The translations under genes were made by a program, and so were the position numbers. Below, piece by piece: positions 8,615-25,276 of a stretch of 64,000 bases of DNA; the stretch's first letter is position 1, and each line of letters opens with the position of its first letter. The stretch is taken from positions 4,898,001 through 4,962,000 of the forward strand of contig NZ_CP020821.1 in assembly GCF_002105755.1 (NCBI RefSeq), written 5' to 3'. Under the pieces are notes generated by a model that saw nothing but the letters and a program-made list of their open reading frames with translations, was not told the DNA's origin and did no database searches. The stretch is from Mycobacterium colombiense CECT 3035 (lineage in GTDB: Bacteria; Actinomycetota; Actinomycetes; Mycobacteriales; Mycobacteriaceae).

Positions 8615-10117
8615 ATGGTGACCACGGAAACCGTCAAACCCGCCAACCCCTATCTCGAGGACTTCCTGGCGCCGGTGAACGCCGAAGTCACCGCACACGA
8701 TCTGCGCGTCACCGGGCACATTCCCGAACACCTCGACGGCCGCTACCTGCGCAACGGCCCCAACCCGGTCGCCGAGGTGGACCCGGCCGTCTACCACTGG
8801 TTCAGCGGCGACGCCATGGTGCACGGGGTGGCGCTGCGCGACGGGCAGGCCCGCTGGTACCGCAATCGCTGGGTGCGCACCGCGCACGTGTGCAGAGCAT
8901 TGGCCCAGCCGGCGCCGCGGGGGTTGGACCCGCGCGCCGGGATGCTGTCCGTCGGCCCGAACACCAACGTGCTCAGCCATGCCGGGCAGACGCTCGCGCT
9001 CGTCGAGGGGGGCGGGGCGAACTATCGGCTGACCGAGGAGCTGGACACCGAGGGGCCGTGTGATTTCGACGGCACCCTGTTCGGCGGCTATACCGCCCAT
9101 CCGCACCGCGATCCGCGCACCGGCGAATTGCACGCCGTGTCCTACGCCTTCACCCGCGGGCGCACCGTGCAGTACTCGGTGATCGACACCGCCGGCCGCG
9201 CCCGTCGCACCGTCGACATCGAGGTCGGCGGGTCGCCGATGATGCACGACTTCTCCCTGACCGACAACTACGTGGTGATCTACGACCTGCCGGTGACGTT
9301 CGATCCCGTGCAGGTGATGCCGGCGGACGTGCCGCGGTGGCTGAGTTTGCCGGCCCGGCTGGTGATGCAATCGCTGATCGGGCGCGTCCGCGTCCCGGGA
9401 CCGCTGACCGCGATGATCAACCGCAATCGCGAGCCGATCAACCGGATGCCCTACCGCTGGAACCCTGACTACCAGGCGCGCATCGGAGTCATGCCGCGCG
9501 AGGGCGGCAATAAAGACATCCGCTGGTTCGACATCGAGCCCTGCTACGTCTACCACCCGCTCAACGCCTACTCCGAGATGCGCGATGGCACCGAGGTTTT
9601 GGTGCTCGATGTGGTCCGCTACTCGCGGATGTTCGACCGCGACCTGCGCGGCCCCGGCGACAGCCGGCCGACCCTGGATCGCTGGACCCTCAACCTCGCG
9701 ACCGGGGCGATCGCCAGCGAACGCCGCGACGATCGCCCGCAGGAGTTCCCGCGCATCAACGAGACCCTGCTGGGCGGGCGGCACCGATTCGGCTACACCA
9801 TCGGCACCGACGGCGGCTACCTGGCCAACGGTGCGTCCGAGATGTCCACCGCGCTCTACAAGCACGACTTCGCGACCGGATCGAGTGCCGTCGCCGCCCT
9901 CGATGCCGGCCTTTTGCTCGGCGAGATGTCCTTTGTGCCCAACCCCGCCGCCCGCGCCGAGGACGACGGCATCCTGATGGGCTTCGGCTATCACCGCGAC
10001 AGCGATGAGGGCCAATTGCTCATGCTGGACGCGCAGACGCTCGAGCGGGTGGCCACCGTGCACCTGCCGCAGCGGGTGCCGATGGGCTTCCACGGCAACT
10101 GGGCGCCCGCTGGCTAA
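8615..10117 (+). CDS. Carotenoid cleavage oxygenase, RPE65 family (Rv0654-type)
   Basis: A 500-residue non-haem iron dioxygenase that cleaves carotenoid or apocarotenoid double bonds. The four iron-ligand histidines of the seven-bladed propeller are all visible: His162 (YTAHPHRD), His211 (PMMHDFSLT), His314 (YVYHPLNAYSE) and His493 (MGFHGNW). RYLRNGPNP near the N-terminus is the family signature. GGAG lies upstream of the ATG. It is divergent from a TetR gene that probably controls it. The M. tuberculosis homologue has been described as a carotenoid oxygenase of broad specificity. Confidence 0.92.
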   Translation: MVTTETVKPANPYLEDFLAPVNAEVTAHDLRVTGHIPEHLDGRYLRNGPNPVAEVDPAVYHWFSGDAMVHGVALRDGQARWYRNRWVRTAHVCRALAQPAPRGLDPRAGMLSVGPNTNVLSHAGQTLALVEGGGANYRLTEELDTEGPCDFDGTLFGGYTAHPHRDPRTGELHAVSYAFTRGRTVQYSVIDTAGRARRTVDIEVGGSPMMHDFSLTDNYVVIYDLPVTFDPVQVMPADVPRWLSLPARLVMQSLIGRVRVPGPLTAMINRNREPINRMPYRWNPDYQARIGVMPREGGNKDIRWFDIEPCYVYHPLNAYSEMRDGTEVLVLDVVRYSRMFDRDLRGPGDSRPTLDRWTLNLATGAIASERRDDRPQEFPRINETLLGGRHRFGYTIGTDGGYLANGASEMSTALYKHDFATGSSAVAALDAGLLLGEMSFVPNPAARAEDDGILMGFGYHRDSDEGQLLMLDAQTLERVATVHLPQRVPMGFHGNWAPAG

Positions 10118-10223
10118 CACGTGCGTCAAATAAGTTGTGCCGTGCGGGCTTCCGGCTGATCTCAGGACCGTCAATTTTCTCCGCTGTCGCCCGCATCCCT
10201 GCTGCCGTGTGGCAGGCGTGCGC

Positions 10224-10229
10224 TACAGT
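10224..10229 (+). promoter_or_regulatory. Putative -10 element of mkl (TACAGT)
   Basis: TACAGT lies 58 nt before the mkl ATG and follows a small TGCC-gtgt-GGCA palindrome (10203-10214). A convincing -35 is not seen. The hexamer overlaps the sequence corresponding to the N-terminal extension annotated for the M. tuberculosis Mkl. Confidence 0.35.
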
Positions 10230-10287
10230 GACTCATGCCACATAAAAGGGCAGGTGGCGGGCACGACTTTCGACGGAAGGATTCCCC

Positions 10288-11298
10288 ATGGGCGTCGCTA
10301 TCGAGGTGAATGGACTGACGAAGTCCTTCGGCTCCTCGAGGATTTGGGAAGACGTGACGCTGGAAATCCCCGCCGGGGAGGTCAGCGTCCTGCTGGGGCC
10401 GTCGGGTACCGGCAAATCGGTTTTTTTGAAGTCTCTGATCGGTCTGTTGCGGCCCGAGCGTGGCTCGGTGGTGATCGACGGCACCGACATCCTGCAATGT
10501 ACGGCCAAGGAGCTCTACGAGATCCGCACGCTGTTCGGCGTGATGTTCCAGGACGGCGCGCTGTTCGGTTCGATGAACCTGTTCGACAACGCGGCGTTCC
10601 CGCTGCGCGAGCACACCAAGAAGAAGGAAGGCGAGATCCGTGACATCGTCATGGAGAAGCTGACCCTGGTCGGTCTCGGTGGCGACGAGAAGAAGTTCCC
10701 CGGCGAGATCTCCGGTGGTATGCGCAAGCGCGCCAGCCTGGCCCGCGCCCTGGTGATGGACCCGCAGATCATCCTCTGCGACGAGCCCGACTCCGGTCTG
10801 GACCCGGTCCGTACCGCGTACCTGAGCCAGTTGATCCTCGACATCAACGCCCAGATCGACGCCACGGTGCTGATCGTTACCCACAACATCAACATCGCCC
10901 GCACGGTGCCGGACAACATGGGCATGCTGTTCCGCCGCAAGCTGGTCATGTTCGGTCCGCGCGAGGTCCTGCTGACCAGCGACGAGCCGGTCGTGCGGCA
11001 GTTCCTCAACGGTCGCCGTATCGGGCCGATCGGCATGTCCGAGGAAAAGGACGAGGCCACCATGGCCGAGGAGCAGGCCGCGCTGGACGCCGGGCAGCAC
11101 GCCGGCGGTGTCGAGGAGATCGAAGGGGTGCCCCCGCAGATCGTCGCGTCGCCGGGCATGCCGGAGCGCAAGGCGGTCGCCCGGCGTCAGGCGCGGGTGC
11201 GGGAGATCCTGCACACCCTGCCGCAGAAGGCACAGGCCGCGATCATCGACGACATGGAAGGCACCCACAAGTACCGGGCGCACGAGGTCGGCGACTAG
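10288..11298 (+). CDS. mkl: Mkl/MceG, ABC ATPase of Mce lipid transporters
   Basis: A 336-residue cytoplasmic ATPase that energises the Mce lipid and cholesterol importers, encoded apart from the mce operons. Walker A GPSGTGKS is at 37-44, the ABC signature is SGGMRKRA, Walker B is ILCDEPDSGLDP and the switch region is VTHN. A ~90-residue C-terminal extension (from EEKDEATMAEEQ) is typical of this subfamily. ATG 10288 has GGAAGG 8 nt upstream. The longer N-terminus of the M. tuberculosis annotation is out of frame here, so the short start is used. Confidence 0.95.
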   Translation: MGVAIEVNGLTKSFGSSRIWEDVTLEIPAGEVSVLLGPSGTGKSVFLKSLIGLLRPERGSVVIDGTDILQCTAKELYEIRTLFGVMFQDGALFGSMNLFDNAAFPLREHTKKKEGEIRDIVMEKLTLVGLGGDEKKFPGEISGGMRKRASLARALVMDPQIILCDEPDSGLDPVRTAYLSQLILDINAQIDATVLIVTHNINIARTVPDNMGMLFRRKLVMFGPREVLLTSDEPVVRQFLNGRRIGPIGMSEEKDEATMAEEQAALDAGQHAGGVEEIEGVPPQIVASPGMPERKAVARRQARVREILHTLPQKAQAAIIDDMEGTHKYRAHEVGD

Positions 11299-15209
<3,911 letters not shown>

Positions 15210-15242
15210 CGATACGCCGGGCAACCTCTGATTGGTTACTAA

Positions 15243-19217
<3,975 letters not shown>

Positions 19218-19222
19218 TCGAC

Positions 19223-19260
19223 AACGAAAAAGCCCCGGGTTCGCCCGGGGCTTTTTCGTT
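19223..19260 (+). terminator. Terminator after rpoC
   Basis: Perfect 17-bp stem (19223-19239 / 19244-19260) with a TTCG tetraloop and a run of five T in the descending arm. It is the strongest intrinsic terminator in the window. Being symmetric with A5/T5, it could work on both strands. Confidence 0.95.
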
Positions 19261-19283
19261 GCGCTGGTGTCGGGGCCCGTCAC

Positions 19284-19297
19284 TAGACTGGCCGACG
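19284..19297 (+). promoter_or_regulatory. -10 box of a probable leaderless transcript (endonuclease IV)
   Basis: TAGACT (19284-19289) ends 7 nt before GTG 19297, and no ribosome-binding site precedes the GTG. This is the geometry of mycobacterial leaderless transcription, in which the mRNA begins at the start codon. Confidence 0.5.
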
Positions 19298-20052
19298 TGC
19301 TCATCGGTTCACACGTCCGCAATGACGACCCGCTGGCCGCCGCGCAAGCCGACGGCGCCGACGTGGTGCAGTTCTTCCTCGGCAACCCGCAGAGCTGGAA
19401 GAAACCGAAACCCCGCGACGATGCCGAGGCGCTCAAAGCCTCGGCGGTGCCGCTGTACATCCATGCCCCGTATCTCATCAACGTCGCCTCGGCGAACAAC
19501 CGCATCCGGATCCCGTCGCGCAAGATCTTGCAGGACACCTGCGACGCGGCGGCGGAAATCAACGCGACGGCGGTCATCGTGCATGGCGGCCACGCCGACG
19601 ACGACGACATGGAAGCCGGCTTCGAGCGCTGGGTCAAGGCGCTGGACTACCTGGAAACAGACGTGCCGGTGTATCTGGAAAACACCGCAGGCGGCGACCA
19701 CGCAATGGCCCGCTATTTCGACACCATCGGCAAACTGTGGGATCACATCGGCGACAAGGGAATTGGCTTCTGCCTGGATACCTGTCACGCCTGGGCCGCC
19801 GGCGAGGCGCTGATCGATGCGGTCGACAGGATCAGGGCCCTGACCGGACGCATCGATCTGGTGCACTGCAACGACTCGCGGGACGCGGCGGGCTCCGGCG
19901 CCGACCGGCACGCCAACTTCGGCACCGGCCAGATCGACCCGGACCTGCTCGTCGCCGTGGTCGAGGCCGCCGACGCGCCGGTGATCTGCGAGACCGCGGA
20001 CGAGGGCCGCAAGGACGACATCGCCTTCCTGCGGGAGCACACCACGGGCTGA
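19297..20052 (+). CDS. end: Endonuclease IV (AP endonuclease)
   Basis: A 251-residue TIM-barrel nuclease that cuts 5' to abasic sites in base-excision repair. All metal-ligand motifs are present: [48 protein letters not shown] and ICETAD. GTG 19297 gives the family length; the frame is open further upstream, but only across the rpoC terminator. It sits directly after rpoC, with no ceramidase gene between them as in M. tuberculosis. Confidence 0.93.
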   Translation: MLIGSHVRNDDPLAAAQADGADVVQFFLGNPQSWKKPKPRDDAEALKASAVPLYIHAPYLINVASANNRIRIPSRKILQDTCDAAAEINATAVIVHGGHADDDDMEAGFERWVKALDYLETDVPVYLENTAGGDHAMARYFDTIGKLWDHIGDKGIGFCLDTCHAWAAGEALIDAVDRIRALTGRIDLVHCNDSRDAAGSGADRHANFGTGQIDPDLLVAVVEAADAPVICETADEGRKDDIAFLREHTTG

Positions 20053-20058
20053 CCCCGC

Positions 20059-20097
20059 TGTTACACCTCTTGTGCAACTGTCGGGAAAATGTAACAT
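20059..20097 (+). promoter_or_regulatory. fadE8 promoter with inverted repeat TGTTACA...TGTAACA
   Basis: A perfect inverted repeat TGTTACA (20059-20065) / TGTAACA (20090-20096), 31 bp centre to centre, flanks a candidate -35 TTGTGC (20070-20075). Its right arm overlaps the -10 TAACAT (20092-20097). The -10 ends 7 nt before ATG 20105, so the transcript is probably leaderless and controlled by a factor binding the repeat. Confidence 0.5.
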
Positions 20098-20104
20098 TGG
20101 TGGC

Positions 20105-21733
20105 ATGTCGGACACCCACGTCGTCACCAACCAGGTCCCACCCCTGGAAAACCACAACCCGGCCAGCTCCGCGGTGCTCATCGAGGCCCTGATCCGCGAG
20201 GGCGGGCAGTGGGGCCTGGACGAGGTCAACGAGGTGGGCGCGCTGTCGGCCACCCACCAGGCCCAGCGCTGGGGTGAGCTCGCCGACCGCAACCGCCCCA
20301 TCTTGCACACCCACGACCGCAACGGGCACCGCATCGACGAGGTCGAATACGACCCCGCCTACCACGAACTCATGCGCGCGGCCGTCGCCCACGGCATGCA
20401 CGCCGCGCCCTGGGCCGACGAGCGCCCGGGTGCCCACGTCGTCCGCGCCGCCAAGACCTCGGTGTGGACGGTCGAGCCGGGCCACATCTGCCCGATCTCG
20501 ATGACGTACGCCGTCGTTCCGGCGCTGCGCTGCAACCCCGAACTGGCCAAGGTGTACGAGCCGCTGCTGACCAGCCGCGAGTACGACCCCGAGCTCAGGC
20601 TGGCCACCACCAAGCCCGGCATCACCGCGGGCATGTCGATGACCGAGAAGCAGGGCGGTTCCGACGTGCGCGCGGGCACCACCGAGGCCACCCCCAACGC
20701 CGACGGCAGCTACCGCCTCACCGGTCACAAGTGGTTCACCTCGGCGCCGATGTGCGACATCTTCCTGGTGCTGGCGCAGGCGCCGGGCGGACTGTCCTGC
20801 TTCATGCTGCCCCGGGTCCTGCCCGACGGCACCCGCAACCGAATGTTCCTGCAGCGCCTCAAGGACAAGCTCGGCAACCACGCCAACGCGTCCAGTGAGG
20901 TCGAATACGACGGCGCGATCGCGTGGCTGGTGGGGGAGGAGGGGCGCGGCGTGCCCACCATCATCGAGATGGTCAACCTCACCCGGCTGGACTGCACGCT
21001 GGGCAGCGCCACCAGCATGCGCACCGGCCTGACCCGGGCGATCTACCACGCCCAGCATCGAAAGGCCTTCGGCGCCTACCTGATCGACCAACCGCTGATG
21101 CGCAACGTGCTGGCCGACCTTGCCGTCGAGGCGGAGGCGGCCACCATGGTCGCGATGCGGATGGCCGGCGCCACCGACAAGGCCGTGCGCGGCGACCAGC
21201 GCGAAGCGCTGCTGCGCCGCATCGGGCTGGCGGCCAGCAAGTACTGGGTGTGCAAGCGTTCCACCCCGCACGCCGCCGAGGCCCTGGAATGCCTGGGCGG
21301 CAACGGCTACGTCGAGGACTCCGGCATGCCGCGGCTGTACCGGGAGGCGCCGCTGATGGGCATCTGGGAGGGCTCGGGCAACGTCAGCGCGCTGGACACG
21401 TTGCGCGCCATGGCAACTCGTCCCGAGTGCGTCGAGGTGCTGTTCGACGAGCTGGCCGACGGCGCTGGGCAGGACCGGCGGCTGGCCGACCACGTTGACG
21501 CGCTGAAGAAGCAACTCGGCGACCTGGAGACCATCGCCTACCGCGGCCGCAAGGTCGCCGAAGACATCTGCCTGGCGCTGCAGGGCTCGCTGCTGGTGCG
21601 CCACGGCCACCCGGCCGTAGCCGAGGCTTTCCTGACCACCCGGCTGGACCGACGGTGGGGCGGCGCCTTCGGCACCATGCCGGACGGGCTCGACCTCGCA
21701 CCGATTCTGGAGCGGGCGCTGGTAAAGGGCTGA
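20105..21733 (+). CDS. fadE8: AidB-like acyl-CoA dehydrogenase FadE8
   Basis: A 542-residue flavoprotein of the acyl-CoA dehydrogenase fold. Its length and layout (long N-terminal region, MTEKQGGSDVR, HKWFTSAPMCD, GIWEGSGNVSALD) match the AidB branch, which in E. coli belongs to the adaptive response to DNA alkylation; other members oxidise branched acyl-CoA. ATG 20105 gives the M. tuberculosis FadE8 length. It is followed 8 nt later by echA4, forming an operon fadE8-echA4-paaX-echA5. Confidence 0.92.
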   Translation: MSDTHVVTNQVPPLENHNPASSAVLIEALIREGGQWGLDEVNEVGALSATHQAQRWGELADRNRPILHTHDRNGHRIDEVEYDPAYHELMRAAVAHGMHAAPWADERPGAHVVRAAKTSVWTVEPGHICPISMTYAVVPALRCNPELAKVYEPLLTSREYDPELRLATTKPGITAGMSMTEKQGGSDVRAGTTEATPNADGSYRLTGHKWFTSAPMCDIFLVLAQAPGGLSCFMLPRVLPDGTRNRMFLQRLKDKLGNHANASSEVEYDGAIAWLVGEEGRGVPTIIEMVNLTRLDCTLGSATSMRTGLTRAIYHAQHRKAFGAYLIDQPLMRNVLADLAVEAEAATMVAMRMAGATDKAVRGDQREALLRRIGLAASKYWVCKRSTPHAAEALECLGGNGYVEDSGMPRLYREAPLMGIWEGSGNVSALDTLRAMATRPECVEVLFDELADGAGQDRRLADHVDALKKQLGDLETIAYRGRKVAEDICLALQGSLLVRHGHPAVAEAFLTTRLDRRWGGAFGTMPDGLDLAPILERALVKG

Positions 21734-21741
21734 GCCGCAAC

Positions 21742-22680
21742 ATGACTCACGCGATCAGGCCAGTCGACTTCGACAACCTCAAGACGATGACCTACGAGGT
21801 CACCGATCGGGTTGCGCGCATCACGTTCAACCGGCCGGACAAGGGCAACGCGATCGTCGCGGACACCCCGCTGGAACTCTCGGCGTTGGTGGAGCGCGCC
21901 GACCTCGACCCGAACGTGCACGTCATCCTGGTGTCCGGTCGAGGCGAGGGCTTCTGCGCGGGCTTCGACCTGAGCGCCTACGCCGATCGCACCGGCTCGG
22001 CCGGCGGCACCGGTGCCTATCAGGGCACCGTGCTGGACGGAAAGACCCAGGCGGTCAACCATCTGGCCGATCAGCCGTGGGACCCGATGATCGACTACCA
22101 GATGATGAGTCGCTTCGTGCGCGGCTTCTCCAGCCTCATGCACGCCGACAAGCCGACGGTGGTCAAGATCCACGGCTACTGCGTGGCCGGCGGCACCGAC
22201 ATCGCGCTGCATGCCGACCAGGTGATCGCCGCCGCCGACGCCAAGATCGGCTACCCGCCGACCCGGGTGTGGGGCGTCCCGGCGGCCGGGCTGTGGGCGC
22301 ACCGCCTGGGTGATCAGCGCGCGAAAAGGCTGTTGTTCACCGGTGATTGCATCACCGGAGCGCAGGCCGCCGAGTGGGGATGGGCGGTCGAGGCGCCGGA
22401 CCCGGCGGACCTCGACGAGCGCACCGAGCGGCTGGTCGAGCGGATCGCCGCGGTGCCGGTCAACCAGCTGATCATGGTCAAGCTCGCGCTGAATTCCGCT
22501 CTGCTGCAACAGGGGGTGGCCACCAGCCGGATGGTCAGCACGGTGTTCGACGGGGTGGCCCGGCATACGCCCGAGGGGCACGCGTTCGTCGCCGACGCCG
22601 TCGAGCACGGGTTCCGCGAGGCGGTGCGGCACCGGGACGAACCGTTCGGCGACCACGGCCGCCGCGCGTCCGGGGTGTAG
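21742..22680 (+). CDS. echA4: Enoyl-CoA hydratase/isomerase EchA4
   Basis: A 312-residue crotonase-fold protein. The oxyanion-hole segments are visible: GRGEGFCAGFDLSAY (~74-88) and the central KIHGYCVAGGTDIALHAD. A longer insert (TGSAGGTGAYQGTVLDG) follows the first. Predicted to hydrate or isomerise an acyl-CoA in the same pathway as FadE8. It is followed 2 nt later by the PaaX-type regulator. Confidence 0.9.
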   Translation: MTHAIRPVDFDNLKTMTYEVTDRVARITFNRPDKGNAIVADTPLELSALVERADLDPNVHVILVSGRGEGFCAGFDLSAYADRTGSAGGTGAYQGTVLDGKTQAVNHLADQPWDPMIDYQMMSRFVRGFSSLMHADKPTVVKIHGYCVAGGTDIALHADQVIAAADAKIGYPPTRVWGVPAAGLWAHRLGDQRAKRLLFTGDCITGAQAAEWGWAVEAPDPADLDERTERLVERIAAVPVNQLIMVKLALNSALLQQGVATSRMVSTVFDGVARHTPEGHAFVADAVEHGFREAVRHRDEPFGDHGRRASGV

Positions 22681-22682
22681 CC

Positions 22683-23402
22683 ATGCCGGACATGACGGCG
22701 CGGTCGGTGGTGCTCAGCGTCCTGCTCGGCGCTCACCCCGCGCACGCCCGGGCCAGCGAATTAGTCAGGCTCACATCGGATTTCGGCATCAAGGAGTCGA
22801 CCCTGCGGGTGGCGTTGACCCGCATGGTCGGTGCGGGCGACCTGATCCGCTCCGCCGACGGCTACCGGCTCTCCGATCGCCTGCTGGCCCGTCAGGAGCG
22901 CCAGGACGCCGCCATCGACCCGCGGGTGCACCCCTGGAACGGCGAGTGGGTCACGCTGATCGTGACCAGCGTCGGAAATGACGCGCGCACCCGCGCGGCG
23001 CTGCGAACCACCTTGCACGACAAGCGCTTCGGTGAGCTCCGCGAGGGGGTGTGGATGCGGCCCGACAACATCGAGGCCGAACCCGGCCCCGAAATCGCCG
23101 CCCAGGCGCGGGTGCTGCGGGCGCGCGACGACGACCCCGCCGGGCTGGCCGCGCAGCTGTGGGACCTGCCGGCCTGGGCCCAGAACGGTCATCGGCTGCT
23201 CGACGAGATGGCCAGCGCGCCAGATATTCCCGCCCGTTTCCTGGTGGCCGCAGCGACGGTGCGCCACCTGCTCACCGACCCGGTGCTGCCCGACGAGCTG
23301 CTGCCGGCCGACTGGCCGGGCGCCCGGTTGCGGGCGGCCTACCACGACTTCGCCGCCGAACTGCTGCGGCGGCGCGAACCACTATTTGCGGAGGCGACAT
23401 GA
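22683..23402 (+). CDS. PaaX family transcriptional regulator (Rv0674-type)
   Basis: A 239-residue repressor-like protein with an N-terminal winged helix (SDFGIKESTLRVALTRMVGAGDLIRSADGYRLSDRL) and a PaaX C-terminal domain (REGVWMRPDNIE, WDLPAWAQNGH). PaaX proteins repress phenylacetyl-CoA catabolism and are displaced by the CoA thioester. Here the gene lies inside the fadE8-echA operon, so it may autoregulate the cluster. The stop overlaps the echA5 ATG by 4 nt. Confidence 0.87.
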   Translation: MPDMTARSVVLSVLLGAHPAHARASELVRLTSDFGIKESTLRVALTRMVGAGDLIRSADGYRLSDRLLARQERQDAAIDPRVHPWNGEWVTLIVTSVGNDARTRAALRTTLHDKRFGELREGVWMRPDNIEAEPGPEIAAQARVLRARDDDPAGLAAQLWDLPAWAQNGHRLLDEMASAPDIPARFLVAAATVRHLLTDPVLPDELLPADWPGARLRAAYHDFAAELLRRREPLFAEAT

Positions 23403-24165
23403 GCGAACCGGTGCGGGTCGAGCGCAACGGCCCGGTGACCACGGTGATCATCAACCGGCCGGCGGCCCGCAACGCGGTCAACGGCCCGACGGCCGCCGCG
23501 TTGTATTCGGCGTTCGAGGAGTTCGACCGCGACGACACCGCGTCGGTGGCGGTGCTCTGGGGTGACAACGGAACCTTCTGCGCCGGAGCCGATTTGAAGG
23601 CCTTCAACACCCCCGACGCCAATGCGGTGCACCGCACCGGCCCGGGCCCGATGGGGCCGACACGGATGGTGCTGTCCAAGCCCGTCATCGCCGCGGTAAG
23701 CGGCCACGCCGTCGCCGGCGGCCTGGAACTGGCCGTCTGGTGCGACCTGCGGGTGGCCGAAGAGGACGCCGTGTTCGGCGTGTTCTGCCGGCGCTGGGGG
23801 GTTCCCCTGATCGACGGCGGCACGGTGCGGCTGCCCCGGCTGATCGGGCACAGCCGCGCGATGGACATGATCCTCACCGGCCGCGCGGTGGCCGCCGACG
23901 AAGCTCTGGCCATCGGGTTGGCCAATCGGGTGGTGCCCAAGGGTCAGTCGCGCCAGGCCGCCGAGGAATTGGCGGCGCAGCTGGCGGCGCTGCCGCAGCA
24001 ATGCCTGCGCTCCGACCGGCTCTCGGCGCTACACCAATGGGGCGCAACCGAATCCGACGCGATCGACTTCGAATTCGCCAGCATCTCCCGGGTCGCCGCG
24101 GAGGCGAACGAAGGGGCCGGGCGCTTCGCGGCGGGCGCGGGACGGCACGGGGCCCGGCCGGCTAG
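23399..24165 (+). CDS. echA5: Enoyl-CoA hydratase EchA5, apparent one-base frameshift at the 3' end
   Basis: Crotonase-fold protein. FCAGADLKAF and SGHAVAGGLELAVWCDL form the oxyanion hole, and PLIDGGTVRLPRLIGHSRAMDMILTGR is typical. The frame from 23399 passes ...GRHGARPASA without a stop and stays open into the antisense of the two DUF3060 genes, up to 25054. One extra base in the GGGGCCC run at ~24149-24155 would instead end the protein as GRHGGPAG at TAG 24163-24165, giving ~255 residues, close to the M. tuberculosis length. The end given here assumes that correction. Confidence 0.8.
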
Positions 24166-24184
24166 CGCCGCACGGGCGCGGGGT

Positions 24185-24670
24185 TCAGCTGCCCTTGTTG
24201 ATCGTGTTGCTCTGGCCGATCTTGTCGACCTTGGGGTCGCCGTCCTTATAGGTGATGGTGTTGTTCATCCCCAGCACGGTGATGCGGGTGTTCACCTTGT
24301 CGAAGGTGATCTTGTTGTTGGTGCCGCTGACCGTGGCCGTCTCGCAGGTGCCGGTGACGGTCAGGTTGTTGTCCGACCCGCCGACGTTCAGCGACTTGCC
24401 GCTGGCGCAGTCCAGGGTGGTGGTGGTGCCCATCGATCCGTAGTTGATCGTGTTGCCGATCTCGATGGACGCGGTGGTGCTCGCCCCGCTCGAGCCCGTC
24501 GTCGGCGCCGCGCCGGCACTGGTCGTCGCGCTGCTCTTGGTGGTGGTCGTCGAGGACCCCGCGGGCGGGTTGGCCGTCGAACTGCAGCCGGCCAGTACCA
24601 GGGCCGCCGCGGCCGGTGTCATGGCGAGCACGGCCAGGCGCAGCGAGCGGTCACGGATGTTGGCGGGCAT
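24185..24670 (-). CDS. DUF3060 lipoprotein (Rv0679c-type)
   Basis: A 161-residue secreted lipoprotein: signal sequence with lipobox LVLAGC (Cys29), a Thr/Ser/Ala-rich linker (~31-65) and repetitive short beta-strand units (GNTINYG, SDNNLTVTG, TNNKITFDKV, MNNTITYKDG) of the DUF3060 beta-helix-like domain. Start at ATG 24670 with GAGGAACC just upstream. It is paired with a second DUF3060 protein 42 nt away. Function unknown; located at the envelope. Confidence 0.85.
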   Translation of the reverse strand: MPANIRDRSLRLAVLAMTPAAAALVLAGCSSTANPPAGSSTTTTKSSATTSAGAAPTTGSSGASTTASIEIGNTINYGSMGTTTTLDCASGKSLNVGGSDNNLTVTGTCETATVSGTNNKITFDKVNTRITVLGMNNTITYKDGDPKVDKIGQSNTINKGS

Positions 24671-24712
24671 GGTTCCTCGATTCTTGATCCGATGTTGTTG
24701 TGGTGTCACGGT

Positions 24713-25078
24713 TTAGCCCGGCACCTGCTGGAGCCGGTTGGTCATGCCCAGTTCGCGGCCGCGGTCCCACAGGGCGGGCTGACCGCTCTTGTAGAACACC
24801 GTCTGGTTGTAGCCGTACACGGTGATGTCGTGCGAGACGGAGTCGGCGATGACGGTGTTCGACGAGCCCATCACCGTCACGGCGTAGCAGTTGCCCAGCG
24901 CGGTGACGGTGATGCCGCTGCCGTTGACCATCAGCGTGGCGTCGTTGCAGTCGACGGTCTGCTCGATGTCCTCCCCGATCACGTGGGTGTCACCGTTTTT
25001 GGCCTGCGCAATCCCCGGCAGGGCGACGACGGCGATGACACAGGTGGCCAGTGACCCGGCGACAGTCGTCCACTTCAC
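24713..25078 (-). CDS. DUF3060 secreted protein (Rv0680c-type)
   Basis: A 121-residue protein with a Sec signal peptide (MKWTTVAGSL...ALPGIAQA, cleaved near residue 26, no lipobox) and a DUF3060 domain with NN/SN repeat turns (GSGITVTAL, SSNTVIADS, YNQTVFYKS). GTG 25078 has AGGGGG 6 nt upstream and gives the family length; Met at 25126 is a less likely alternative. In M. tuberculosis this pair lies next to mmpS5-mmpL5, which are missing here. Confidence 0.83.
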   Translation of the reverse strand: MKWTTVAGSLATCVIAVVALPGIAQAKNGDTHVIGEDIEQTVDCNDATLMVNGSGITVTALGNCYAVTVMGSSNTVIADSVSHDITVYGYNQTVFYKSGQPALWDRGRELGMTNRLQQVPG

Positions 25079-25222
25079 TGCGGGCCCCCTTTTGGACGGG
25101 TCGGCTGCTCGAAACGAGGCAAGCATGACATTACGTGCATTTGCATGCCCGGTGGCAGACTTTATTTTGCGTTGCTCTGCGCTCGTGTCGCCGCCGGGGA
25201 GCTTAAAGTCTGAACGGGCGTC

Positions 25223-25239
25223 AACTAGAGTCATTAGTT
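25223..25239. promoter_or_regulatory. Inverted repeat AACTA-7-TAGTT between DUF3060 and TetR genes
   Basis: AACTA (25223-25227) and TAGTT (25235-25239) form a 17-bp inverted repeat in the divergent intergenic region, a likely operator for the neighbouring TetR regulator. TAACTAATGACTC on the complementary strand gives an AT-rich core. Confidence 0.4.
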
Positions 25240-25276
25240 AACCGCAACCCGTATACGCAATCGAAGGGCGACCGCC

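Noticed and set aside
23399..25054. 551-residue EchA5 fusion protein
   Set aside because: The part after ~24150 is antisense of two DUF3060 genes that have signal peptides, lipobox and ribosome-binding sites; a missing base is a simpler explanation.
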